Below are positions 1 to 5,556 of a stretch of DNA of 6,769 bases, piece after piece (position 1 is the first letter of the stretch; every line of letters starts with the position of its first letter). The DNA is from Hyphomicrobiales bacterium (GTDB taxonomy: Bacteria > Pseudomonadota > Alphaproteobacteria > Rhizobiales > Beijerinckiaceae): assembly GCA_015655535.1 (NCBI GenBank), contig JAATEW010000232.1:1-6769 (forward strand), given 5' to 3'. The notes beneath the pieces are model-generated. The model was not told the DNA's origin. It ran no database searches and saw only the letters and a list, made by a program, of their open reading frames with translations. Position numbers and translations under genes: made by a program.

Positions 1-954
1 GGCCTTTACGCACAGGTCCAACATGCGATTCCCGCGATCGAGTGGCCGCTTCTAGCAGGCGACATTGACGCGATTATGACTTTGAAAAAAAGCCGGAACG
101 CGGTCATCCTCGCGCATAATTACCAGACGCCGGAAATCTACCATTGCGTCGCCGATCTCGTCGGCGATAGCTTGGCCTTGGCGCGTGAAGCGATGACCGT
201 CGAGGCCGACGTCATCGTCCTGGCCGGCGTCCATTTCATGGCCGAGACGGCCAAGCTTCTGAACCCGTCGAAAAAAGTTTTGATCCCGGATCTGGCCGCC
301 GGCTGCTCGCTGGCGGAATCGATCACGGCCGCCGATGTCCGCGGCCTGCGCAGGCGCTATCCTGGCGTGCCGATCGTGACCTATGTGAATACGTCCGCCG
401 CCGTGAAGGCCGAATCCGATATTTGCTGCACATCGGGCAATGCCAAGGCGATCATCGAGTCGCTTGGCGTCAAGCGCGTCATCATGATCCCCGACGAATA
501 TCTCGCGAAAAACATCGCAGCCGAGACGGGTGTCGAGATCATCACCTGGAAGGGTCATTGCGAGGTTCACGAGCGCTTCAGCGCCGCTGAAGTCGCGGAA
601 CTGCGCGACGATTATCCAGGCGTGGTGATCCTGGCGCATCCCGAATGTCCGCCCGACGTGGTCGGCGCTTCGGATTTTTCAGGCTCCACCGCGGCGATTG
701 CGTCCTATATCGCGAAGGAACGTCCGCCCCGCGTCGCGCTTCTGACCGAATGCTCGATGAGCGACAATGTCGCGATCCAATATCCTGAACTCGAATTCGT
801 GCGGCCCTGCAATCTCTGCCCGCATATGAAGCGCATCACCTTGCCGAAGATCCACCATGCGCTGGAAACCATGACGCATGAGGTGACGATCGATCCAAGT
901 GTCGCCGAGCGCGCGCGTCTCTCAGTCGAGCGCATGCTGGCTGTGAAAGCATAA
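1..954 (+). CDS. nadA: Quinolinate synthase NadA (5'-truncated by window edge)
   Basis: NadA condenses iminoaspartate, made by NadB, with dihydroxyacetone phosphate to form quinolinate, using a [4Fe-4S] cluster in the cytoplasm. The frame is open from base 1, and its first codons (LYAQVQHAIPAIEWPLLAG) resemble the N-terminal region of alphaproteobacterial NadA. The ATG at 76 is therefore an internal Met and the start lies outside the window; 317 residues are visible. Family motifs seen, in fragment numbering: HNYQTPE near 39, AGVHFMAETAK 75-85, VNTSAAVK 129-136, HPECPPD near 213, GST 228-230. From the position of the E. coli ligands (C113, C200, C297), the cluster ligands should be C102 (AGCSL), C187 (GHCEVH) and C273 (CNLCPHM). 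C270 makes a CxxC with C273. The TAA stop lies inside a palindromic repeat. nadB follows after 79 bp, so co-transcription is likely. Identity is very secure. Confidence 0.97.
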   Translation, partial: GLYAQVQHAIPAIEWPLLAGDIDAIMTLKKSRNAVILAHNYQTPEIYHCVADLVGDSLALAREAMTVEADVIVLAGVHFMAETAKLLNPSKKVLIPDLAAGCSLAESITAADVRGLRRRYPGVPIVTYVNTSAAVKAESDICCTSGNAKAIIESLGVKRVIMIPDEYLAKNIAAETGVEIITWKGHCEVHERFSAAEVAELRDDYPGVVILAHPECPPDVVGASDFSGSTAAIASYIAKERPPRVALLTECSMSDNVAIQYPELEFVRPCNLCPHMKRITLPKIHHALETMTHEVTIDPSVAERARLSVERMLAVKA

Positions 955-992
955 TCCCGAAAAGTTGCAGACTTTTCGGACCAAGATCATGC
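949..992. repeat. Palindromic intergenic repeat overlapping the nadA stop
   Basis: Imperfect inverted repeat. The inner stem CCGAAAAGT (957-965) pairs perfectly with ACTTTTCGG (971-979) around a 5-nt loop. The outer stem GCATAATC (949-956) pairs with GATCATGC (985-992) with one mismatch. Bases 980-984 form a one-sided bulge. It resembles the GCATGATCCCGAAAAGT-type palindromes I recall as very common between genes in Rhizobiales; this is from memory, not a search. The left arm contains the nadA stop codon (952-954). There is no T-tract after it, so a classical terminator is not supported. As RNA it could act as a processing or stability element between nadA and nadB. Confidence 0.8.
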
Positions 993-1033
993 GGCAATTA
1001 AAACAAGTTCCAGCGTAAAAGGACCGTTTTCTG

Positions 1034-2563
1034 ATGGAAAAACGCGACCTCGGCGGCAGTCCGATCATCATCGGCGGCGGGCTCGCAGGCCTCATGACGG
1101 CGCTCTATCTGGCGCCGGAACCCGTTGTGCTTTTGAGCAAGGCGCCGCTCGGCATCGAGACGTCGAGCGTCTGGGCGCAAGGCGGCATCGCAGCCTGCAT
1201 CGGCCCCGACGATCGCCCGGCGCTGCAAATCGAAGATACGCTCAAAGCCGGCGACGGCATTTGCGACGAGGCGGCCGTTAAGCAGATCGTCTCAGCGGCG
1301 GGCGACGCCATCGCCGAACTGGTCCGGCTTGGCGTGCCTTTCGACCGCGACAAGAAGGGCAATCTTCTCTTCGGGCTTGAAGCCGCGCATAGCCGCCGCC
1401 GCATCGTTCATGCGGGCGGCGACGGCAGCGGCCGCGAGATCATGAACACTTTGACCCGCGCGGTATTGGCGACGCCATCGATCACCGTCGTCGCAGGTTG
1501 CGCGGCGCGGCGCCTGATCGTCGAAGACAATCGGATCAAAGGCGTGCTCGGCAATACGCATTGCGGGCCGGTGTTGTTTGCGAGTGATCGCGTCATCATC
1601 GCGACGGGCGGCATCGGCAGCCTTTATTTGGCGAGCACCAATCCGGCAGGCTCCTTCGGGCAGGGTTTGGCACTTGCCGCACGCGCGGGGGCCACCATGG
1701 CCGATCTCGAATTCGTGCAGTTTCATCCGACGGCGCTCAATAGTGGCGTCTCGCCTTTGCCATTGGTCAGCGAGGCCGTGCGCGGTGAAGGCGCGATCAT
1801 CATCGATGAGCATGGCGAGCGTTTCATGGAAAATGTGCCGGGTGCCGAACTCGCACCGCGCGATGTCGTCGCGCGCGCCATCTGGCATCATATGCGCGAA
1901 GGCCATCAGGTCTTTCTCGACGCGCGCCAGGCGCTAGGCAAAACATTCCCGCAGCATTTTCCGGGCATCACCGAAAAATGCCGTGCCGTCGGCATCGATC
2001 CCGTGACGCAGCCGATCCCGATCCGCCCCGCCGCGCATTATCACATGGGCGGCATCGCGGTGGACGCGCAAGGCAAAAGCTCCGTCGAGGGACTTTGGAC
2101 CTGCGGCGAGGCAGCTTCGACGGGGCTGCATGGCGCCAACCGGCTCGCCAGCAATTCCCTGCTGGAAGCCGCCGTCTGCGCGCGTTTTGTGGCAGAGAGC
2201 GTCGCAGGGACTGTAGGGCATCGGACGAGCCCGCGTTTCGATGAAGAGATTCCGCGCACGAGCGATCCGGCGCCGGTGCGCGAGATCCTGTCTGAGGCGG
2301 CAGGCGTGCTGCGCGATGGCGTGGGTTTGCGCGACGGAATCGCGGCGCTTTATCCGATGATGCAGGCCGATACGCCTGAAAGCGACGCGGCGCTCGTCGG
2401 CCTGATGATCGCGGTTGCCGCGTTGAAGCGTCAGGAAAGCCGGGGCGCGCATACACGCACCGATTTCCCGGAGCATGATCCGGCCCTAGCGCATCGCAGC
2501 TTCTTGAAGCTCGGCGAGGCGGTCGAGATCGCGCGGGAACTCGTGCCGGAAGCGGTGGGATGA
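1034..2563 (+). CDS. nadB: L-aspartate oxidase NadB
   Basis: FAD flavoprotein that oxidises L-aspartate to iminoaspartate, the first step of de novo NAD synthesis and the substrate donor for NadA. It has 509 residues, near the usual family size. The N-terminal dinucleotide-binding motif GGGLAG is at 14-19, followed by SSVWAQGGIAA (44-54), which is typical of the succinate dehydrogenase/aspartate oxidase flavoprotein family. Residues that appear to match the E. coli active site (E121, H244, R290, H351) are E116 (GLEAAHS), H231 (EFVQFHPT), R276 (APRDVV) and H335 (AHYHMGG). Further family motifs are GEAASTGLHGANRLASNSLLE (359-379) and, in the helical C-terminal domain, RGAHTRTDFP (470-479). The ATG at 1034 is preceded by AAAAGGA (1017-1023), 10 nt upstream. 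It lies between nadA and nadC, in pathway context. Fumarate reductase or SdhA is a less good fit given the neighbours and the N-terminus. Confidence 0.97.
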   Translation: MEKRDLGGSPIIIGGGLAGLMTALYLAPEPVVLLSKAPLGIETSSVWAQGGIAACIGPDDRPALQIEDTLKAGDGICDEAAVKQIVSAAGDAIAELVRLGVPFDRDKKGNLLFGLEAAHSRRRIVHAGGDGSGREIMNTLTRAVLATPSITVVAGCAARRLIVEDNRIKGVLGNTHCGPVLFASDRVIIATGGIGSLYLASTNPAGSFGQGLALAARAGATMADLEFVQFHPTALNSGVSPLPLVSEAVRGEGAIIIDEHGERFMENVPGAELAPRDVVARAIWHHMREGHQVFLDARQALGKTFPQHFPGITEKCRAVGIDPVTQPIPIRPAAHYHMGGIAVDAQGKSSVEGLWTCGEAASTGLHGANRLASNSLLEAAVCARFVAESVAGTVGHRTSPRFDEEIPRTSDPAPVREILSEAAGVLRDGVGLRDGIAALYPMMQADTPESDAALVGLMIAVAALKRQESRGAHTRTDFPEHDPALAHRSFLKLGEAVEIARELVPEAVG

Positions 2564-2565
2564 AT

Positions 2566-2718
2566 CCCTCCCCTTTAGGGAGAGTGGCCGCGAAGCGGCC
2601 GGGTGGGGAGACCCGATCCGCCTCGCCATAGCCCGCCATCCATGGCGGGCGTCTTAAAGAATCGACGGGCGCGCTATAGCGCGCCCTATGGCTCGGCGCC
2701 TTCCCCTTTCAGGGAAGG
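2566..2718. repeat. Mosaic of five tandem hairpins in the nadB-nadC gap
   Basis: Starts two bases after the nadB stop. In order: CTCCC/GGGAG (2568-2572 with 2578-2582); GGCCGC-GAA-GCGGCC (2586-2600); GCCCGCCAT-CC-ATGGCGGGC (2631-2650); the perfect 20-bp palindrome at 2667-2686; and CCTTCCC/GGGAAGG (2699-2705 with 2712-2718). A short AGAC (2609-2612) can pair with GTCT (2651-2654), just outside the third hairpin. The first and last hairpins share a CCCTTT/AGGGA look, as if they bound one composite element. The GC-rich hairpins with small loops look like the intergenic repeats of Rhizobiales, but I cannot assign a named family. None has a following T-run. No credible gene lies here. Confidence 0.7.
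2667..2686. repeat. Perfect 20-bp palindrome
   Basis: GGGCGCGCTATAGCGCGCCC is its own reverse complement over all 20 bases. It lies about 250 bp before the nadC start, in the middle of the hairpin mosaic. It could be a cruciform or hairpin unit of the repeat, or a dimeric operator. The repetitive surroundings favour the repeat explanation. Confidence 0.8.
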
Positions 2719-2783
2719 ATCAGCGCACATCGTTACCATCTATGGTCTTCAGATTTCGGCATTCATCTCTTGGCGGCGAGTAT

Positions 2784-2876
2784 GGCGAGCGGATCGCTTT
2801 GGTCAATGATCGCTCCGCGACCGCCTTCGGCGGCGGCCCAAAGGGCCGTCATTGACAAAAGCGAACCCGGCTCGCC
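2784..2876. repeat. 93-nt inverted-repeat element with cloverleaf-like fold
   Basis: The arms 2784-2809 and 2849-2876 form a stem of 24 base pairs with two mismatches (2793/2865 and 2801/2857) and a 2-nt bulge (2868-2869). The longest perfect blocks are GTCAATGA with TCATTGAC and GGCGAGC with GCTCGCC. The enclosed 39 nt are almost wholly three adjacent triloop hairpins: TCGC-TCC-GCGA (2810-2820), CCGCC-TTC-GGCGG (2821-2833) and GGCCC-AAA-GGGCC (2835-2847). It is not a tRNA: the loops are 3 nt and no anticodon arm exists. I do not recognise the family. The right arm contains TTGACA, the -35 part of a candidate nadC promoter. No clear target-site duplication flanks it. Confidence 0.75.
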
Positions 2877-2882
2877 GATAAT
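2852..2882 (+). promoter_or_regulatory. Candidate sigma-70-type promoter for nadC
   Basis: TTGACA (2852-2857), a perfect -35 hexamer, is followed after 19 bp by GATAAT (2877-2882), five of six matches to the -10 hexamer. The spacer is longer than the usual 17 bp, which weakens the call. Initiation would fall near 2889, leaving a leader of about 47 nt before the TTG start of nadC. The -35 and most of the spacer belong to the right arm of the 2784-2876 inverted repeat. Confidence 0.5.
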
Positions 2883-2935
2883 GTCCGCCGTTGAATGAAT
2901 GGCCATTTCAATGAACACAAAGCGAGCGGCAGCAA

Positions 2936-3799
2936 TTGACATCTGATATCGGCCTCTCCCCCCTTCCGCGTGTCATGATCGAGCCGCTCGTGCAAGCGAC
3001 GCTGCTCGAAGATCTCGGCCGCGCGGGCGACATCACGACGGATGCCATCGTACCGCCGGATCTGAACGTCAAGACCGTATTCGCCGCGCGTCAGCCGGGC
3101 GCCGTCGCGGGCCTCGATCTTGCGCGCATTGCTTTCGCTCTGATCGATCCGGCAATCAAACTCATCCCTGAGAAGGAAGACGGCGCGACCGTTGCAAAAG
3201 GCGATATCATCGCCCGCGTCGAGGGCCCCGCACGCGGCATTTTCACCGCAGAACGCACGGCTCTCAATTTTCTCGGACATCTGTCCGGCGTCGCATCGGC
3301 GACGGCTTCGATCGTCGCAGCGGTCAAGGGCACGAAGGCGCATGTCGTCTGCACCCGCAAGACGACGCCAGGCCTGCGTGCGATCGAGAAATATGCGGTG
3401 CGCGCCGGCGGCGGCTCCAATCACCGCTTCGGCCTCGACGATGCCGTGCTCATCAAGGACAATCATGTCGCCATCGCGGGCGGCATCTCCGAGGCCTTGC
3501 GGCGGGCCCGCGCCCGCGCCGGACATATGGTCAAGATCGAGATCGAGGTCGATACGCTTGCGCAATTGGCGGAAGCGCTCGATCAAAAGGCCGATGCCGT
3601 CCTTCTCGACAATATGAGCCCGGATATGCTGGCCGAGGCGGTGAAGATGGTCGCGGGCCGTGCGATCACCGAAGCTTCCGGCGGCATCAGCCTTTCCAAT
3701 GCCGCCGCCATCGCGGCCTCCGGCGTCGATCTGATATCGGCCGGCTGGCTGACACATAGCGCCGCCGTCCTCGACATCGGTTTGGATTTCGTCGGATAG
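2936..3799 (+). CDS. nadC: Nicotinate-nucleotide pyrophosphorylase (carboxylating) NadC
   Basis: Quinolinate phosphoribosyltransferase: quinolinate + PRPP gives nicotinate mononucleotide, CO2 and PPi, the step that follows NadA. From the TTG at 2936 it has 287 residues, the normal length. Family motifs: LLEDLGRAGDITTDA (23-37), ERTALNFLGHLSGVAS (106-121), TRKTTPGLR (140-148), GGGSNHRFGLDDAVLIKDNH (158-177), EIEVD (202-206), LLDNM (223-227), EASGGISL (246-253). Expected substrate-binding residues R107, R141, K142, H163, K174, E204 and D225 are present. The start is uncertain: an in-frame stop (2912-2914) lies upstream, and the only candidates are TTG 2936 and ATG 2975 (MIEPLVQ). Neither has a strong Shine-Dalgarno. 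TTG is preferred because it gives the usual length and an LSPLPR-like lead-in that I recall from alphaproteobacterial homologues. Distance from nadB and the candidate promoter suggest partly independent transcription. Confidence 0.96.
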   Translation: MTSDIGLSPLPRVMIEPLVQATLLEDLGRAGDITTDAIVPPDLNVKTVFAARQPGAVAGLDLARIAFALIDPAIKLIPEKEDGATVAKGDIIARVEGPARGIFTAERTALNFLGHLSGVASATASIVAAVKGTKAHVVCTRKTTPGLRAIEKYAVRAGGGSNHRFGLDDAVLIKDNHVAIAGGISEALRRARARAGHMVKIEIEVDTLAQLAEALDQKADAVLLDNMSPDMLAEAVKMVAGRAITEASGGISLSNAAAIAASGVDLISAGWLTHSAAVLDIGLDFVG

Positions 3800-3818
3800 T
3801 TTGGAACGCGCCGTCGCC

Positions 3819-3914
3819 CTTCGAGACGCCGCTTTCGGCGGCTCCTCAGGGTGAGGGCTCGGTATGTGCCAAAAGCCTTCATGCTGAGGAGCCCGCGTAG
3901 CGGGCGTCTCGAAG
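3819..3914. repeat. Four-armed palindromic element in the nadC-queC gap
   Basis: The outer stem CTTCGAGACGCC (3819-3830) pairs perfectly with GGCGTCTCGAAG (3903-3914). An inner stem runs from 3840-3859 to 3874-3893: GGCTCCTCAG pairs with CTGAGGAGCC, then one mismatch, then nine more pairs including two G-U, around a 14-nt loop. Between the stems, each side has 9 nt that can form a small hairpin: GC/GC at 3831-3839 and CGC-GTA-GCG at 3894-3902. In an alternative fold the right side makes GCCCGC-GTA-GCGGGC (3891-3905). The CTTCGAGACGC...CTCCTCAG...TGAGG pattern resembles repeats I recall from many Rhizobiales genomes. There is no downstream T-run, so rho-independent termination is not supported. 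Confidence 0.8.
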
Positions 3915-3954
3915 CACGGGGGCCTTTCAGCCGAATTGTAGTAAATAAGAGATT

Positions 3955-4650
3955 ATGAAAGCCCTTGTCCTTTTCTCCGGCGGCCAGGATTCGACGACCT
4001 GCCTTGCGTGGGCGCTCGACCGATACGATCATGTCGAGACGGTGGGCTTCGACTATGGCCAGAGGCATCATGTCGAACTGGCACAACGCCCGCTCATCCG
4101 CGAAAAGCTCATCCGTGGTTTTCCGCAATGGGCACAACGCCTCAGCGCAGACCATCTGATCGCGCTCGCGGCGCTCGGCGAGGTGTCGCAGACCGCGATG
4201 ACGCGCGAGATCGAAATCGTCGCGACGAAACAAGGCCTGCCCAATACATTCGTGCCCGGCCGCAATCTGATGTTTCTGACCTTCGCCGCCGCGCTCGCCT
4301 ATCGCCGCGGCATCACCCATATCGTGGGCGGCATGTGCGAGACGGATTTTTCCGGCTATCCCGATTGCCGCGACGCGACGATCAAGGCCATGCAGACCGC
4401 GCTCAATCTCGGGATGGATACGGAGTTCATCATCGAGACGCCGCTCATGTGGATCGACAAGGCCGCGACTTGGCAGCTTGCGAAAAATCTCGGCGGCCAA
4501 AAGCTCGTCGATATCATCATCGAAGATAGTCACACCTGCTATCTCGGCGATCGCACGACCAAGCATGAGTGGGGCTATGGCTGCGGCACCTGCCCCGCCT
4601 GTGAATTGCGCAGCGTGGGCTGGACGAGGTTCAAGGCTACCACCGCGTAA
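3955..4650 (+). CDS. queC: 7-cyano-7-deazaguanine (preQ0) synthase QueC
   Basis: Converts 7-carboxy-7-deazaguanine to preQ0 with ATP and ammonia, a step in making the queuosine base of tRNA. It has 231 residues, the usual length. The ATP-binding PP-loop SGGQDST is at 8-14, followed by FDYGQRHHVE (32-41). PGRNLMFLTFAAALA (101-115), GGMCETDFSGYPDCR (125-139) and ETPLMWIDKA (161-170) are family signatures. The zinc site is complete: C195 (SHTCYLGDR), C210, C213 and C216 (CGTCPAC). The 14 residues between C195 and C210 exceed the shorter spacing of enterobacterial or Bacillus forms, but match what I recall of alphaproteobacterial QueC. A weak AAGAGA (3947-3952) precedes the ATG. No queD or queE lies beside it in the window, so the rest of the pathway must be elsewhere. 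The repeat upstream separates it from nadC. Confidence 0.97.
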   Translation: MKALVLFSGGQDSTTCLAWALDRYDHVETVGFDYGQRHHVELAQRPLIREKLIRGFPQWAQRLSADHLIALAALGEVSQTAMTREIEIVATKQGLPNTFVPGRNLMFLTFAAALAYRRGITHIVGGMCETDFSGYPDCRDATIKAMQTALNLGMDTEFIIETPLMWIDKAATWQLAKNLGGQKLVDIIIEDSHTCYLGDRTTKHEWGYGCGTCPACELRSVGWTRFKATTA

Positions 4651-4806
4651 GATCGTTAGAGCTTGATCGAGACGTTAAGCGCGCTTTCGCATTAACCGTT
4701 GACGCCGTTTTGACGGGAAAAAAAGCCAACCGCCATTTGCGTGAATACCACGTCGCGATAGTTTTCCTCCGATACAGTCAAGTTCTTTCAATTATTGGAG
4801 GGTCAA
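4651..4806 (+). other. queC-aqpZ intergenic spacer
   Basis: 156 bp without a gene. A hairpin at 4674-4696 (GTTAA-GCG/CGC-A-TTAAC, eight pairs with one bulged A, loop CGCTTT) contains the palindrome AAGCGCGCTT. It lies 24 nt after the queC stop and could be a weak terminator, but no T-run follows. Two TTGACG hexamers (4699-4704 and 4710-4715) look like -35 boxes, yet I find no convincing -10 at 16-19 bp from either. An A-run of seven (4718-4724) follows. TTAGAGCTTGATC (4656-4668) may be a degraded edge of the GCATGATC-type repeat seen after nadA; this is weak. Confidence 0.4.
4797..4801 (+). promoter_or_regulatory. Shine-Dalgarno site that fixes the aqpZ start
   Basis: GGAGG, followed by GTCAA and then ATG at 4807, has ideal spacing. 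It rules out the in-frame TTG at 4795, which lies upstream of and adjoining this site and would add only MEGQ. Confidence 0.8.
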
Positions 4807-5544
4807 ATGGGGACCGATCTCACGCGCCGCGCGGTGGCGGAATTCTTCGGCACATTCTGGTTGACGTTTGGCGGCTGCGGCGCCGCCGTCCTCGCGGCGG
4901 GTTTTCCCGCCCTCGGCATCGGTTTTCTGGGCGTCGCCTTCGCCTTCGGCCTGACGGTGCTGACGATGGCCTATGCGGTCGGCCATATTTCCGGCGGCCA
5001 TTTCAATCCGGCCGTCACGGCGGGGCTTTGGGCGGCGAATCGCTTCCCGTCGAAAGACGTGATCCCCTACATCATCGCGCAGGTCCTAGGCGCGATCGCC
5101 GCCGCTGCGATCCTCTATTTCATCGCCTCCGGCCAGGCGGGCTGGGTCGCGAAAGGCTTTGCATCGAACGGCTTCGGCGATCTGAGCCCCGGCAAATATA
5201 ATCTCGCGGCCTGTTTTGTGACCGAAGTTCTCGCGACCTTCTTCTTTCTCTACATCATCATCGGAACGACATCGCGCGGCGCGGCGGCGGGCTTCGCCGG
5301 CATTCCGATCGGCTTCGCTCTGACGCTCATTCACCTCATCACGATTCCGGTGACGAATACATCGGTCAATCCGGCGCGCAGCACCGGCCCGGCGCTTTTC
5401 GCGGGCGGCGACTATATCGGCCAGCTCTGGCTGTTCTGGCTCGCGCCGATTTTGGGTGCGATCATGGCGGGACTGTTTGCCCGCTGGCTTTACGAACCCG
5501 AACCCCTTGACGATACGGTCGTTGTCGAAGAACGCACGGTATGA
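4807..5544 (+). CDS. aqpZ: Aquaporin Z, water channel
   Basis: Inner-membrane tetrameric channel for rapid, selective water flow. It has 245 residues from the ATG chosen by the GGAGG site. It is a close relative of E. coli AqpZ across its length: AEFFGTFWL (11-19), FGGCGAAVLAAGFPALGIGF (21-40), GHISGGHFNPAV (59-70) and PVTNTSVNPARSTGPALF (181-198). Both half-helix NPA motifs are intact (67-69 and 188-190). The selectivity filter expected for a water channel (E. coli F43, H174, T183, R189) is present as F47, H176, T185 and R191, so a glycerol facilitator is unlikely. Six hydrophobic membrane segments are readable. The C-terminus ends in an acidic tail (EPEPLDDTVVVEERTV) that looks longer than in E. 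coli. Its stop is 12 bp from the stop of the convergent oxidoreductase gene. It has no obvious functional link to queC. Confidence 0.95.
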   Translation: MGTDLTRRAVAEFFGTFWLTFGGCGAAVLAAGFPALGIGFLGVAFAFGLTVLTMAYAVGHISGGHFNPAVTAGLWAANRFPSKDVIPYIIAQVLGAIAAAAILYFIASGQAGWVAKGFASNGFGDLSPGKYNLAACFVTEVLATFFFLYIIIGTTSRGAAAGFAGIPIGFALTLIHLITIPVTNTSVNPARSTGPALFAGGDYIGQLWLFWLAPILGAIMAGLFARWLYEPEPLDDTVVVEERTV

Positions 5545-5556
5545 AGGCTCTCCGGC

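Noticed and set aside
76..78. ATG as the start of nadA
   Set aside because: The frame is open to base 1 and the upstream codons encode an N-terminal stretch resembling alphaproteobacterial NadA, so this Met is internal and the gene is cut by the window edge.
2603..2809. Short + frame in the nadB-nadC gap as a small gene
   Set aside because: It consists of hairpin-repeat sequence, has no Shine-Dalgarno, and ends inside the inverted repeat.
2784..2876. tRNA or tRNA-like gene from the cloverleaf-like fold
   Set aside because: All internal loops are 3 nt, the outer stem is far longer than an acceptor stem, and no T-loop motif or anticodon arm is present.
2849..3757. Long - strand open frame opposite nadC
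   Set aside because: Antisense shadow of a clear nadC; no recognisable domain.
3915..3954. Promoter or preQ1 riboswitch just before queC
   Set aside because: The AT-rich stretch TAGTAAATAAG has no matching -35, and nothing resembles the preQ1 aptamer. The upstream space is taken by the palindromic element.
3583..4566. Long - strand open frame (327 codons) across the end of nadC and most of queC
   Set aside because: It is antisense to two genes with intact family motifs and crosses the palindromic repeat at 3819-3914. The translation is arginine-rich and unrecognisable, as expected of a high-GC shadow.
4674..4724. Rho-independent terminator after queC
   Set aside because: A hairpin exists, but on the + strand it is followed by an A-run, not a T-run. 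On the - strand the T-run precedes the hairpin.
4710..5201. + strand frame overlapping the start of aqpZ
   Set aside because: Out of frame with aqpZ, which has a strong ribosome-binding site and complete NPA motifs. The translated product is an RP/RG-rich shadow.
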